64,000 nt of DNA from Gyromitra esculenta (Eukaryota; Ascomycota; Pezizomycetes; Pezizales; Discinaceae): NCBI GenBank assembly GCA_038503075.1, contig JBCAML010000012.1, forward strand, positions 620,001 to 684,000, read 5' to 3'. Shown in pieces: positions 39,153 to 53,151 of the stretch; position 1 is the stretch's first letter; each line of letters opens with the position of its first letter. A program made the translations under genes and the position numbers. Under the pieces are notes generated by a model. It saw only the letters and a program-made list of their open reading frames with translations. It did no database searches and was not told the DNA's origin.

Positions 39153-42100
39153 CTAAAGCTTTACCTTTTCCGTGCTAGAACCAGGCTCTAAGCTAAGGGG
39201 GAAAATATCCCAATCGTCTTCGAGTCTCACCCAGTCTTTTTTCTCACCCAGAACCGCAATTGCCATTATATGTTTTTTGATCCGATCAATAAGATACCTC
39301 TGCGCGACCTCCTGAATATCCTGTACCTTAACACCTAGTAATTGCTCCCGCCGTCTATAAAATAACCCGTTAGTAGGAAAATACCTACAAATAGTCCAAG
39401 AAGAGAGATTCTCACGTCTGCCTCATATCATCGGTAATCCCCTCTAAGAAATATGTCATTCCCTCCGCAGATACCGCTGTCGGCGCATCCACACCCTGGA
39501 AGATACCTAGCTTTGCCTCTTCCAACTCCCTTTCCGTCCACCCATTTCCAACCGCAAACTCACCCGCTCCTTTCATAACCCTCAACGTGTTCGGCACATT
39601 TGGGTCTCGATACGAGTAGAACCCAAATACGCCCCCCGAACCCCGATGAAACGCCCCTCCGCCATACGCCCCACCTTTCTCCCGGATTTCGTGGTGCAGA
39701 TGTCGATGCGTCAGTAGCTGCGCAAGGACTTGGAGTGCCGCACCATCTTTATGGGTATATGGCACTGTCTTCATACACATTGCGGAGTACGAAACCTGAT
39801 ATGGGAGGGGGAAGAAAGCCTTAGAAGGTAGCATAAAGTCGAGTTTTCCAAGTTTGCCGATTGTGGGCGAGATCACCTTTGGAAGGCTATCAAGGAATTT
39901 CGAGAGTGCAGCTTCGTTCCCCTGGACTGCATCAGCGCCACAGGTAATAGCTGCTCGTAAACCGTCCTGACGGGCGGCAAACTTGGCGATTTCCTTCAAT
40001 TTCTCAAGAGCGTCGTTGTAGAATTCTGCGCTAGCCATATGGCTGATAAGTCGGACTTGCGTCATCCCCCCAAATACCTCCTTTGTTTGACCAGCAGGCG
40101 TCAAGTGCGCCGCCGCAAATGTCATGGCATAGGCGTGCCCGCTTTCTGCGAGGCTATTTACAAATCCACTCGCAATCCCTTGCACCAGAGTTCGGATCTT
40201 CGATACTTGGCTCCAATTGGTCTCGATAAGTACTGTCCGCAGCAGCTCAAACATGTCCGGAATATTCTTATCAAGTGCATACCCTGAGAATACAAGCCCC
40301 TCCTCTGTAACTTCAAGATTAGAATGATTGGTCGATATGTGAGTCGATGCTTTGATGCCGCCAGTTTTCAGCTTAATCTCATCTTCCAATTCTTCCATAG
40401 ATCGCTTTCCGGTCCCCAACCTCAAGATCGCTTCTGTGAACAGTGGCAGATACAGTCTCAAATCTTCGGGAAGATCTCTAAAAGTGCTTACAGCTCTAAA
40501 ATATGTCAATCCATTTGTATGCGCCGTCCTCCACTGTACTGGCACCTCCCCAATCTTCGTGTATGTCAGCTCCTTCCTCTCAGTCACTTTACTGATATCA
40601 TCGACCTTCAGTGTCGGTAGGCAGCCCAAATCTTGCTTTTTCGCGGCCTCCTGCACCTCTGCCAGTTCCACTTCCTGCTTCGTCATGACTTCCCGCGCCT
40701 CAATCTCGCCACCAAGCTTTTCAATCTCTGCATTAAGACGGGAGGCCTCTTCGGCGGCGATTTTAGCAGCGTAGTCTCGGGATGGAGCCATAGTGAAGAC
40801 CAGGTAATGTGTATTGAGCAGATACTTGTCCATTAGGCTTTCAAGATAACCACCTTTAACGTAATGCATTTTGAAGGCTGCAACTGTGGACTCCCAGGCA
40901 AGAACGTCGAATGGATCGACACCATTGAACCAGGCGGGTGTGAGGCTTTGCATTACCGACATCCCGAAGTTGGCGGTTTTCTATGATATGAGCGCAACTC
41001 GAGAAAAAAGTAATATATATAAAGATATCCGGAAAACCTACATGTTTCAATGCTAGTTCCAACTGATGGAGTGCTCCGTCAACTTTTTTTTGATCGAATC
41101 CCTTATTCCTAACCTCTTGTAAACACTCCTGGATCCTCTCTTCAACCTTCCCTACATCCTCCACCCTGACATTTTGCAGCCCCACCGAAAATATACCTTT
41201 CTTACTCCCTGTGTCAAATCCGGTATTCGGGGAGAAATCGCTCCCGAGCTTCGCCTCAATCAGTCCCCGATACATCGGGGACCCGTAACCGTCTAGCAAC
41301 AATGTCGAGAGTATCCGTAACCCAAAAGTTTCCACAACGTCTGCGGTATTGTTCATAATCCATGACAATGATGTTTTATACTGCGATTCCTTATCCATTA
41401 GTGGATCATATGGCCCATACACATGCACCCTTCTGTTTTCTTCCAGTTTAATCGGCTCGCGCAGATCTTGCGCCACATCGATGCCCTCGAAGACGCTCAA
41501 CTTTTCGTTTAGCACTCGCAGGTGTGTCGTCAATGGTATATCACCATAGGTAAAGATCTTTGAGTTGCTTGGGTGATAGTGTTTCTTGTGGAACTCTCTC
41601 AGCTCCTCTAGAGTCAAATCTGGAATTTTAGCCGGATCACCACCAGAATTGTTAACTGACGGGAAAATGTGGTCTTGAAAACGGATGTAGAACAGGTAGG
41701 ATGCATCTGACATCTGGCCTTTCATTTCGTTATATACGACGCCCTTGAATAGAAGTGGGGAGGACGAGTCGGACACATCTTCAGGACCAATACGCCAGCC
41801 TTCTTGTTTAAAATCCGATTCTTGTAGAAGCGGGTGAAAAGTCGCATCAAGGTATACGGAGCGGAGGTTCTCGAAGTCGATTGGGTTGGTGGTGGCGAAG
41901 GGGTAAATTGTATGGTCGCTAGATGTAAAGGCATTCATGTAGTTCCTAGAGGGATGGCGTGAGGGCTAGGAAAAAGTTGTAGGGAGGAAATTGGACGTAC
42001 GATAGACTTCGATTCAACATTTTGAAAAATGGATCTCGAACCGGGTACCTGACGCAAACATTAAACGATATTGTCAATTGACATTCGTAATCTAAAATAG

Positions 42101-42456
42101 TCTAAAACATACTTTTCAGACCCACAGAGAGTAGTATGCTCGAGGATATGCGGCACCCCCGTATCGTTATTTGGATTTGTCTTGAAGCCTGCCGCGAAAA
42201 CATTGTTTTTGTCCTCCCTTGCAACGTGGATATAATCAGCCCCAGTTTTATCGTGCGAGAGTTCAATCGCTGCCAGGCCGAGCTCCGGTACTGTCTTTGC
42301 TCTCTTCACTGTAAAACCATGAAGTTTTTCTCCAGGTTTCGGCAACTGATTAAGATCGGTAATAGTGGTGGCGTAACTTCGTCTGTTGAGTTGCCATGCG
42401 GCGGGGCTCCGCTTAAAGGCAAGCCGACGCCCAAGAGACAGGCTTCCACGGAGCAT
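39153..42456 (-). CDS. Mitochondrial presequence protease (CYM1/PreP), M16 zinc metallopeptidase
   Basis: Five exons on the minus strand: 42456-42113, 42048-42001, 41945-41042, 40980-39416 and 39354-39153. They give 1020 aa, close to the family size of about 1000. The first ~30 residues are Arg/Ser/Leu-rich without acids, a mitochondrial targeting peptide. The inverted zinc motif HxxEH is HILEH (His103, Glu106, His107). Later M16 domains are clear ([41 protein letters not shown]). The enzyme degrades cleaved targeting peptides and other unstructured peptides in the matrix. All introns are short and GT-AG. It diverges from the taxilin gene across 1.43 kb. Confidence 0.95.
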
Positions 42457-43883
42457 GGCTTTATTTCCTCCCTCTTTCCTCCTTCCTCTCTTTTCTCTTC
42501 GAAGGGCTTTTCTGAATGGTTGATTATCACTGTTTTAGCTTGTTGGTATTGGGTGGTTTTGGGCGGTGGTGGTGTGGTGGTGGTGAAGGAGGGACGTAAG
42601 GATCTAACGTGAAACCCAGGCGATTCGTTCTGGAATCCTTCTTTATTTCTCTCTCTTGCAATGATGTCAATTTTTTCCTAAAACGGCGACAACGTTATGT
42701 TACATGTTCCCAAACAACCCAGACCCTGCAGATTATGTATTCTACTCTACACGTTTCCACACTTCTCTACCTGCCATGACATGACACGACACAGCCTACC
42801 AGCAGAAAATGCTGAAATGACTGTATAGCTCCGCTAGAGTATAAAGATAGCCCTATTGCTACTACCACATGTACCCAATGTGCAAAATATAAGGTGACAA
42901 TTAATCCTGGGCATGCAAAGAATTTAGTACAGTATATTCAAACGAACCGCGAGGAGGGACAGGGATGGAGATAGAGAAAGAACGGGAAGGAGGGATGGGG
43001 AAGAGAGATATAGGCAGGCCTTGTGATAGAGAGATCTTAGACAGATCAGAAGTAAAAGCACCAGATTGCCCCACCATACTGCAGATCACCCCAAGATTCT
43101 ATCACTCGTCTCTTCTGCTAGTTGGATACATGTACTTTCCCATTCCACATAACTTAAGTACATGTATATATATGTATACATCCTATTTACCACTCATCAC
43201 TCACCACTCGTCCCCTTGTTCCCTCACTGGCGAAACTTTCTATCCTAGCTAGCCATCATCAGCCTCTGCGTCACCACCACAACTACACCATCGCCATCCA
43301 TTCCATCCCATCCATCCATCCATCACATCACATCACATCATCCCCCAATCACCACCACCATCACGCTCCCCCCCAAGTAGTAGCCGCCTTTCTTTTCCTA
43401 GTATCGTCAAGAACCTAGCCGTATAAGAACCTAGCCGTATAAGATTGTCGTACGCATTCTCTTTTTTTTTTACTATTTAACCTTTTGGCTTTTCTGTCCT
43501 TATTTTTTTATTCTTATTTATATTTTCTTCACAGATCTGTTTAGAATTTTTTTAAAAAAAATATTAAGAAAAGCCTTCGTAAACAAAATCTACCAGAATT
43601 TGCAGCAGTAAACAAAATATACAAAAGTAGATAGCCATATAACCGGGGGGAATCACCAAATCTAGAAAACCCGCATATCTAAATTTTCACCCCGTTACAA
43701 AATCCCGTACCCGGTGGTCCCGTTTCTTCAACGGCGTGACACCCACCCGTCATCCAACATCTTGAAACCGATACATTTCACCTCTCCACGTCACAGACGG
43801 ATACCAACCACAAACTCTGCTTTCCCCTCCCTCCATCCACCTCCTCACATAAACTAGTCACCAGAGTCTCTCATTCAATACTC
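42457..43883. promoter_or_regulatory. Shared upstream region of CYM1 and the taxilin gene
   Basis: A 1.43-kb divergent intergenic region. It contains two TACATGTA palindromes (43126 and 43159), an ATCC/CATCA microsatellite (about 43290-43345), a tandem AACCTAGCCGTATAAG pair (43411-43442) and a long T-rich tract (43450-43545) upstream of the taxilin start. No ORF is supported. A promoter role is inferred from position only. Confidence 0.5.
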
Positions 43884-45912
43884 ATGGCTGCACTCACGGA
43901 CCACGCGCCCCAACCGCAACCGCAGCGAAAACCCGCCTCCACAGTAGCAATAAACGGCGAAGCGGTCACCGGTAGTGGCGGGATGGGTTACGTTGCGGCC
44001 CACGAAGATTACCCCCCCTCTGAACCACTGTCCTCCAACACAACTCCACCTCCCCCAGTCTCCGTAAACAGCGCACTAGTCGCTAATAAGAAGGGAGGGG
44101 GAGGGGGAGGGGCGAAGGCGAAGAAAGCGTTGGACCCTTCGGAGGTGAGAATTGCGATTGTGTATGGAGAGGACAATTTCTATTGTCTTGAAGATTTTTT
44201 TCCCCCCCTCTGACATGAGGACTGGGCTGATCAATATGGGGGTGTAGGTCAACAATCTTTTAGCCGCAAAGATCTCGCAATTGGAATCAGACGCATCGAT
44301 GGAGGAGGAGGAAGAGAAGGCGATATGTGCGTCCCCCATCTACTTTTCATAAGATATTGATCGAAATAAAACATATTGATATTGGGGGTCACCAGCTCGC
44401 GCCGTCCGTAAGGCCAACAAAGAGCTCGCAGAACTCGTATCCGGTCGTGAAGACCACCTCGCAAAAGTCGACGCCATCCAAACAAAATACAGCGAGCTCC
44501 TCCACGAGATGAAGCGGCTAGAACGGGATCATGCTAAGGCACGCAAACGTGCGGATCAACTACAGAAGGAAAAGGATCATTCTCGTTCTGAGATGCAAAA
44601 GGCCGTTAGCATGAAACATAAGCTCGAGACGCTGTGCAGAGAGCTACAAAAAGAGAATAAACGCATCAAGGTACTTAGAGTACCATGGCATTTTTTTCTC
44701 CACATCTTTCTCCCTCTCTCCCTCTACGGTTGCTTAGAAGTGAAGCGCAGATTCTGAAATTACTGATCGACAGGATACACAGGACGAGAGCAAAAGGCTC
44801 GCACTGAACGAGCAGGCCAAACGCGAAGAGCTGTCTAATAAGTTTGAGAAGACTATACTCAAGATCAAATCGAGAATGGAAGAAGAGTCTGATGGTCTCG
44901 GCAGCCGCAAGATCAGCATCGAAGCTGACGAACTGTAATTTTTCCCTCTTCCGAGCACGCAAAGATCATCGACAACTGATATTGCAAGATGGTAAAATAA
45001 GATTCAAAGCCAAATTCAAAAGCCTTGTCGACCAGTACGAAATGCGAGAACTCCATTTCCATTCGCTCCTCCGCACAAAGGAACTAGAAGTCCAATGGAA
45101 TCTTTCACGCTACGAGCAACAGCGCAAACAAGCTGAACAGGAATCACATCGTGCGAAAGCACTACATGCACAAGTTTCGACATTCTCGCAAACTGAGGCA
45201 GAATTACGATCTCAACTCAGTATATATGTCGACAAATTTAAGCAGGTGAATAACCAATCGCTCATAACTCGCATCTATCCCATCCCAGTAACAGCAAGGA
45301 AAGGAAATAGGAGAAAGGAAGCAGAAAACCCTTGCTTTCATCCTATTCCTCATAGCGTAATTATCATATTCATTTCTCATATCTATGTAGGTCGAAGATA
45401 CACTCAACAACTCCAACGACCTTTTCCTCACTTTCCGTAAAGAAATGGAAGAAATGTCCAAAAAAACCAAGCGCCTCGAAAAGGAGAATCTCGCTCTTAG
45501 TCGCAAGTCCGAGACCACCAACCGTAATCTTCTTGAAATGGCTGAAGAGCGCACCCGCCACCAAAAGGAACTAGATATGTTGAAGAAGAAAAACACTAAG
45601 CTCGAAAACCTCTGTCGTGCGCTGCAGGCCGAACGCACAACGCTCGAAAATCGGCTTAGGAATGGAGGAGATGATGGAGATGAATTGCTTGAGGGCTCAG
45701 AGGGTGATTCCGAAGAATATGAGGATTCAGGTGACGGATATGATGAGGAAGGGAGCGAGGAAGGGAGCGAGGAGGATCAGGGAGAGGATACGGAGGAAGA
45801 GTTATTACTGGAGGAAGAGGGTCTACAGCAGAAGGCAGCTGGCGCAGAGTTATTGAAGCACGGAAAAGTGAAACCTATGGCTAGCACGGCACAGAACGGT
45901 ATTCATACCTAG
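43884..45912 (+). CDS. Taxilin-family coiled-coil protein
   Basis: Six exons: 43884-44144, 44248-44326, 44396-44670, 44774-44934, 45002-45245 and 45392 (or 45391)-45912. Taking the last as 45391 gives 513 aa in frame. Residues 1-87 are Pro/Gly/Lys-rich and disordered. From about 90 to 410 the sequence is a continuous coiled coil with taxilin hallmarks: LETLCRELQKENKR, KFKSLVDQYEMRELHFHSLL, LRTKELEVQ, LYVDKF-like IYVDKFKQ, and LENLCRALQAER. The tail is strongly acidic. Animal taxilins bind syntaxins in vesicle traffic, but the fungal role is poorly known. The acceptor at 45001 (AATAAG) was chosen because it restores the conserved ADEL-F-KFKS junction. Confidence 0.9.
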
Positions 45913-47079
45913 GCTGTTAGAATCATCCCTAGGACAAAGTGGAGAGATGCCGTATGGGGGGAACGACTAGCAAATCTTTACTGATTTGCTTCACAATAGC
46001 GGACCACAATTGCTTCTAAGGTCATGCTCATACCCTTGATAGAACAAGTCGAAAACACAAGTATATTGTAGCCAATATAAACTTAGTAGGATATCATATA
46101 ACTTTATATCAAGAGATTTAGTTTTTTTTACCTACACGAAGAAAAAAAGCCAGTGTAAGTACGTGACCTATATCACTTGAAAATTTAGTAGCGGATCGAT
46201 CGTAATTTCTCCCGTAGAGAGAATGGCAGACAATGATTACCCTTTTCTCCCTCCCGTCGAATACAGCTTGAACGTAAACCTACATCCCATCCATGTACGT
46301 GTATCCGAGTGATTTTATATGAAGATAGTACTTGCGTCCCACTCCAAAGATATTGGGATTGGCCAAATCCATGCTTTAGCTTGCTTACCTCACCCTTCTA
46401 TGACCCAATGGCTGTCACTATGAAACTGAACCAAATTCTAGTCTCTCAACCATGCCCTTTTTAAGCATTTCTTCATTCCTGATCTTCCTCCGAACATTAT
46501 ATATACAAGGGTATCGTGTCGTCACACCAGTAACCACAGAGTAATAGCCAGCAACACCCCAAGCGAAAAAAAAGGTACTAAAAAAAAATCTACTTGAACG
46601 CAAAAGGTATCATTAAAAAATAATAGAAACCCTTGTAAAGCCAACGAACTCCATAACCATTCGCCAATTGCAGAAAAATGAATGAATAAGCCTTAGGCTC
46701 CACCGGTTCACCTGCCCCAAAGGAAGGCGGTATTAAAGTTGTTATTGGGTGTGAAAAAAGGCTAATTAAAAAGGTGTTGTGTGGGCCAATGAACAAAAGA
46801 AAGGTAGAGGGAAAAGAAAGTCCACACGTCCCAAATTCCTCCACCACCATTTCTCAAGATCTAGGTGTTCCCCACTTTAATTTCCCCCGAAGGCAAATTC
46901 GTATAATCGAGGGGGCCGAGAGATGTATTCGGGGAAAGGCGTGGAAGCGATGTATTGATGTTTTCTTCTTTCTTCTCTTTGTTTTTTGTTTTTATTCGTG
47001 TCTTCATGTGGTTCGTGAACGGTCAGAGTTCTTCATATTCTCCTTTCCTATCCTCTCTCCGCATGGAAAGGGCTCTTTT
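45913..47079. other. Intergenic, no gene seen
   Basis: Convergent 3' flanks of the taxilin gene and the small GPI-type gene. A/T-rich, with A- and T-homopolymer runs near 46120 and 46566. Only unsupported short ORFs. Confidence 0.5.
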
Positions 47080-47352
47080 TTATAATGAAAATACCGCGGC
47101 CTACAACATTAGCAAATGTTTAAAGCATGTCCACATAGCGATTGGAAAACTTACAGCAATCAGAGCACCGAATAGAGCAACGGTAGACGTCAGTGTATTT
47201 GCGCTACTCGAGGCATCGGTGGGTGTTGCTGTGGGAGCAGGCGTAGAATATGTTGCAGTGGTGTTATTCTGAGCTTCTACGCCTGAGGCAAGCATCAGAG
47301 TTGCGAGGAGCAGAAGGATAGCCATCATGAGGTAGTTGTTTGAGGCAGCCAT
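47080..47352 (-). CDS. Small secreted, probably GPI-anchored protein, 72 aa
   Basis: Two exons: 47352-47155 and 47100-47080, with a GTAAGT donor and a TTGCTAATGTTGTAG acceptor region. The N-terminus is a signal peptide (hydrophobic MAILLLLATLMLASGVEA, likely cleaved before QNNTT). The middle is Ser/Thr/Pro/Ala-rich and could be O-glycosylated. After splicing, the C-terminus is a short hydrophobic tail (FGALIAAAVFSL) preceded by small residues, as in GPI-anchor signals. Without splicing the frame would read into FPIAMWTCFKH, which fits less well. Such proteins are common in fungal cell walls. The specific role is unknown. Confidence 0.65.
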
Positions 47353-50300
47353 TACGATTATAGGTCTATTTCCTTCCCTTTAGACGGTGAACGACGAAGC
47401 AAGATTGGTAAAGCTGATGAAGTAGTTCGAAACCGAGTGACCGTGTTGTGTTGATATTAGGGGGTTAGGGGGTGTGCGTGTGACAGTGGGAGACGTAATG
47501 TGTTTAATTGAAAACGGGAGGGTAATAAACTCAAAAAGCCAACAGCAAAGGAGAAAATAAGAAGCGAAAGTTTCAAGATGGAGCGACAGACAAACGATGT
47601 TGTTTTTTCCAAGCGAAAGGGTAGAAGTCGAGATATCTATTATGTACGATAAAGGTGACCGGGGCGGGCGAGGGAGGCCGGAATATATACATCCAACCAA
47701 TGTGGTACCCATGTACGGACAAAACGCCTGCCTCTCTGCCTGTCTGGGGCTTCTTGTTGTCGTTTTGGTCGTACATGCCTTGCGCTGCGCTAAGGCGCCC
47801 CACCCAAGCTGGGAAAATTTCAACTGCGACCGGCAGGGGATGTGGGCTGCTCTGCTCTGTTCTGCTCTCAGTACTGTACAGCCCGTCCCGTCCAGCCCTG
47901 CCCTTGGTCAAACAGCCACCGTGCACGCCTGTTTTGTCTCCGCCGAGCTCGCCGGTCGTGGGCTTTATCAAACCTGTGCCTGTCAGAATTCAAGTGGAGA
48001 CCGTGTTCGGTTTCGTTTTGCCTGCCTGCCGTTTTCAGCACGAAATCGTTATCCTATCAACATCTGCAATTCTGCACTGTGCTCTACATACATGTACTCG
48101 CCATCACTCGACCCCATAGCACGGGTACTCCCATTTCCCCGGTACAGGCGACCCATCCTGTTTATTTCGAGACCATTCATAAAATCTCCATGCAGGCGTC
48201 ACACAGCACGTCTGGCTTAACCATTGCCAGAAAAGCTCGTTTAATGCTAGTTTGCTTATTCTCCCATAACCCTACTTATTCTCCAGCGGTACAAGTACTC
48301 TATTGCTGTGATGGTTAATACCGTAGCCACGAGACCAGAGGATTCCTCTTGATACCTCGTCTTCAGGTTTTTTCTCCCTGTGGTACACAAACGCTATGCA
48401 GCGAGCCGCAATGCGCCTGTGTTTCCTGCTTCTCTTTTGGGGATCGCGGAACAGTGGCCTTCTTCCCCTTACAGAAGGCATCCCGGCCGATCGACACCGA
48501 TTGCGAGATTTGCGGTTCGTTGTGGAACGGTCTGCCGAACGGGAACATCAAGCTTCCTCGAAAGGTTTGTCAACCTCAAATAAATAAACTGTCCCCTGCT
48601 CCTCCGTGACGCAATCCGCGTCCAGTACCTCCTCTGTCACGACACGGAAAAACTTGGACATGCACTTTGCATATCTCTACGATGGTCTTTCCTCCACTCC
48701 GATTTGTGCTAGCGTTCTGGTACTTTGGCGGCATGTACTGGTACGTACATAGATAACAGGAATCTTGTCGCTTTTTGACGTGCCCAGTACTCTATCTATG
48801 CAATCATTTGTCCAAGTATCCGTCTCGCATTTTATCTCCCAGTCCGTCTCATCCAGAACCAGCGCCTGGACGTCCACCGATCCATCCCCTCTCCTCGTGG
48901 AGGCCTACGAATACCGAACCTTATCGCATAGTACGCACAGCCTCCGGTAGAATTACTGTAGAACTGTGGCAACTCACGATCTGAAGCGTTTATTGGTCCT
49001 CCAGGCTCATCGGAAGGATTTTGGCAGCGGTATTGGCTACTCTACCCCACGTGGGGCGCTCGCTTACCCTCGTTTTTCTACAATAATTCTGCCACAGACT
49101 GTATATCAGCTCGGCCTATCCTAAAAAGCCCTTTAGATAATAGCCACAGCCCCATACGTGACAATCTAAGATGGTGTTTGACTTTTGAGTATCCTGCCTG
49201 TCCAACCGCAGAAAATCGCGCTTGGTGTCGTATGGTTCTTTAATTAGAAGACGCAGAGAACGTGAGAGACAAGGTTAACTTTGCATGTTATGCACTCTAT
49301 GCAACACAGCCAATGACGTTACTGATCTTGAGAGGCTGAGCGCCTGATGGGGTTTATCGCGATAACAGTGCACCTTCATCGATTTACCCCACCTCGATTA
49401 GATACCTCCAGCAACCCTAAAATACTATTCGCTGCCTTGCTCGAGCTCAGCCTGTAGGTGTTCAATAATTTGGTTGGATGTTTCACCAAACTTCTATGGA
49501 TCAGGAGCGTCCACGAGCAGCATCTAAACTCCAACTGTCTATTTTTCTAGTGACAAAGAGGGTAATCGCTGATCTTGCTTACAAGCGTTAGCTTTTCGTG
49601 CAAGTCATCTATGTATCCGTCTGGATAACTTCAGGTTGGCCGGTTCTCAATACTTCTCGAAACAACGAAAAGATCTTGGGTACCGCCAGGACCCCAACGC
49701 CATTAAACTGGGTAAACAGTAAAGCTCTGGGGAGCCCTTGGCAACCTAGCAACTCCGCTTGCTTGCTCAGTTGCTTGCCTGCTTCACGATACGATAACTT
49801 TTGATTTCTCCTGTTGCTACATGCTATTTTCCAGCCCATAGAGGTGTTGGCAACGCCAATGCTCAATTCTGGTTTTAGAGAATCAGTGGCTTTTACTTGC
49901 TTTTTCCCTCGAATCCTTTCGCTTTCGGTCGCTGGCCGCGCGTCGGTAAAACGGCTACTAAATATAATAATAGCCTTTCTGAAGATCTGTGAAGAGGTTG
50001 GACAGCAGAGGATCTACTCTGCATCTCCGCGAACCTGACTCGTGCAACAAGAAAAAAGGAACGAAGGGATTGATCATGACGAGGCTCTACTCGGGTATGG
50101 AGGCAAAAATCGGAACATAAACGGCTATCAGGAAGTTTATAGACTTGTAGTGCAGATGCAACAAAAGTGGCAAGTTTTCAAAGTATTTGGAGGAGACAGT
50201 GATCCTTGTTCTTGACTTCTGAGCATCTGTTTCATTTTCCAAGTAGTCATAAATATTGATCCCCTGCCTATTCCGATTTTTACCTCCATACCCGAGCACA

Positions 50301-52236
50301 CGCGCTTTGTTTAGCTGTTGAGGTACTGTACAAGATGGAGTATACCTTGAAGATTATGGACATGTTCACAGCATATGGTAAGCTGACGAAAGTCCCGTTC
50401 CACTGAGAGAAGGACGGAGAAACGTAACCTGTGGCGGCGACATATCCAAAGAGGCCAACTAGGGGATTCCCTTTTTTTTTGGAGGGACGTTTTTTCTTGT
50501 CTTTTGTTCTACAGTCCAAATTGCTTCGTGGAGCCGGGAATTGAGGTACTCCGAAAATGCCGCTCTCCCAGTCTCCTATTTAAAAAAAACGGACCCGCGC
50601 GCCACGTAGTGTTTGAGCGATAAATATGATGATCTTACTACTGTCCCAACGGACTGCAACATAAAGGAGGATAATAACACAGGTATTAAGTGTTACATAG
50701 AGCCTATCAAAATTCGAGTGATTTATCATGATGTCATTTTGCTGTTGCTACTTAAAATTATGAGAACAGCTCAAACAATATAGGAGGACCCCGAGTCGCT
50801 GTATCCATATCAATGAAAACATACAGACCCGAGTACTAAGCGTAGGGGTAAGTCTGGCAACGCGGCGGTGCAGTTCTCCTTTTGAGAGACTCGCAGTTAC
50901 TTGAACTCCCCCACTTTTACAAAACAACTTCGGTTTACAATTTCTATATAGCATTCTGAATTAACGAGCTATATCTACCAAACCTCAAAAGCGTTGTGTG
51001 GGTTGGGGTAGGGGCATTGATAGCTCTTATCCCACCACATTCGCTAGACTTACACCTACACTCTGCTCTAGTATTCGTGAAATACGACCTGGCTCTGCCC
51101 TGTGGCTTGGATTATTTTCGCCACGTTCAGTACTATTATCAGGTTTATCTCAGGGTGAAGCTGAATCGTATTTCACGGACACATACAGTCTCTGGTAGAA
51201 TTATTGTAGAAACGCGAGGGTAAGCGAATGCCCCAGGCAGGGTAGAGTGGCCAATACCACTGCCAAAATAATTCCACCGCAGACTACACGGTACTGCTCT
51301 TGGAAAACAATCCAGCTGGCCAGGCCTAGTAACTGTGACTTATTGATTCGCCCTTTTCAAGCTTCTCGCCTATCCTAACACGGTAATTTAGATTCCATCA
51401 TCAACTTGATCCAGGTCTTGGGCACGTCTAAGGTAATGTGGGAGTAAAGTGAGACTGTCTTAGACAGCTGCGTGTTGCTTTTCCTGGCTCAAATACAGTC
51501 AGTCATGAGTGATCACTCGATGTATCCGTCGTGGCCTGAAATAATTTATCCGCTAGGGAGTTTATGGTACTATCCATGTCATTTAAGACCTTTCTAAGTT
51601 ATAGTCTCGGCTATCGCTTTATTTCTGACGCAAACCCTTCCTAAATACTGGTTCTCTAGCGATTGGAGGGATAGGAACAACCGGGGCCAATCCTCTGAAT
51701 CTACTTAACTATATTCCAACCTGATTTAATCTGCATAGTGTAATGGCGTGCTTTCGTTTCAGGAAATCGCTAAGTGTTTACAATAGGGTTATATCTAACA
51801 GAACTCCTTTTTTTTGCTTGCCAAAAATTAAAGCAGCAACTAAGCACAACTAGTACGTTGAAAGATGCGCTCTATTTGGATAACATGATGCGGGGAGGTA
51901 GAGTATGGCCTGGTAGGCCTTTTCACGTCCTACAGAGGAAATCAGCCACCAAAGAACAAAATCAACTAGAGTACAGTTCTTGTGGTGTTGGGTTGGCCAA
52001 TGATCGGTTGTGCTGTTGGGTTCAGCGCGCTGGTTGGATAGAAGTCACCAAAAACTGGAGAGATCCTCCCCTAGCTCCGTTTTGTCCCATGTTGACAGCT
52101 GGTAACGGGTTAGGGTTCGGTTCTCCGGCCCAGATTTATATCTCAACCCTAACCCATGTACATACGCCAAATTCACTTCAGCGGATTTGCTGAGATCTGT
52201 CTCCGCGCCAACAGCATCCAATAGCTAATATCAAAA
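47353..52236. other. 4.9-kb gene-poor spacer with decayed repeats
   Basis: No ORF has recognisable protein sequence. 47400-47600 is the upstream region of the small GPI-type gene. 48060-48110 has a TACATGTA. From 48.9 to 51.3 kb there are decayed repeat copies (listed separately). Near 52108 and 52146 two telomere-like phrases, GGGTTAGGGTTCGG and AACCCTAACCC, face each other. Confidence 0.45.
48915..51290. repeat. Three decayed copies of a dispersed repeat
   Basis: A core containing GGTAGAATTATTGTAGAA followed by CGAGGGTAAGCGA, GGTAGAGTGGCCAATACC and CTGCCAAAAT is present at 51185-51275 (plus). It is present with many changes at about 49110-49020 (minus). A shorter version is at about 48935-48960 (plus). 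The two longest copies are inverted and about 2.1 kb apart. No coding capacity remains and the family is not recognised. Confidence 0.6.
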
Positions 52237-53151
52237 ATGAAACTCAACGCTAAGACAGGTATCTACAGCTTCAATTATCCTCCCATAATTGCCTCACCTA
52301 TATATTAATACTTTAGTTTGATCGCAGCATTGTTATCTTCAAAGATCCTGCTCGTACCATACGAGCCACATCATGTGCCAACATACAGTGCCTGGATGGA
52401 GGACGAGGTGAATCCCTTTTCCATTTAGGATTTATGCCAATCTGTCATTGATCAATCGCATTTGTACCTGAACTAACAGGTGGACAAGTAACAGGAACTC
52501 CGGAAAGCCACCGCATCAGAAAGGCTGACCCTGAAAGAAGAGTACGAAATGCAACAAAAATGGCGTCTCGATGCCGATAAATTGACATTTATTACCTGCC
52601 TTCCTCCTGCGCGCATAATTCCTTTAAATGGATGCATCTTACCTACTAAAGATGACGCCGCAAGCCGGATGCTGGGAGATGTAAATCTGTTTCTTTGCAA
52701 GGATGATGGAGAAGAAAGCGAGGAGGTTCAGACGCGTATGACTGGCGAGATTGAACTTATGATCGCTAAGAGGGAGCACCAAGGAAAAGGGTTTGGTCGA
52801 GCTTCTCTCCTCTTCTTCTTACACTACGTCCTTAAGCACCAGCAGGAAATAATGAAGGAACGACTGGAGTCGTCTGGTAAACCTAACGGAAAACCGCCAC
52901 CGACCCTATCTACATTGAGAGTCAAGATAGGTCAGACCAACGCCCCGAGCATTAAGCTATTTGAGAATGTAGGCTTTGTCAAAAGGTCGGACAAACCGAA
53001 TTATTTCGGCGAATTCGAATTGGTATTGCAGAAAATGGATCTGGTGGGCATCGAATCGCAGATGAAGTGCTATGGGATGGAGGAATGGAGAGAAGCGAGT
53101 TATGAGAATACCCCTTATGCAGTGCTTAGAGGCATGGGTAATTTGTTCTAG
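52237..53151 (+). CDS. GNAT N-acetyltransferase, NAT9 family
   Basis: Three exons: 52237-52258 (22 nt), 52328-52407 and 52495-53151, giving 252 aa. The start MKLN and the downstream LVPYEPHHVPTYSAWM, DEELRKATASERLTLKEEYEMQ and DKLTFI follow the NAT9 family closely, which fixes both introns. The acetyl-CoA motif is REHQGKGFGRASL, and KIGQTNAPSIKLFENVGF is the typical GNAT C-terminal segment. NAT9 proteins are N-acetyltransferase-like. In animals one has been tied to microtubule stability, but the fungal substrate is unknown. At 252 residues it is slightly longer than the animal form, with an insertion around the KERLESSGKPNGKPPP loop. Confidence 0.9.

Noticed and set aside
47597..48318. Overlapping 150-207-codon plus-strand ORFs
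   Set aside because: Three frames are open at once over a C-rich stretch upstream of the small GPI-type gene, and none has domain-like sequence.
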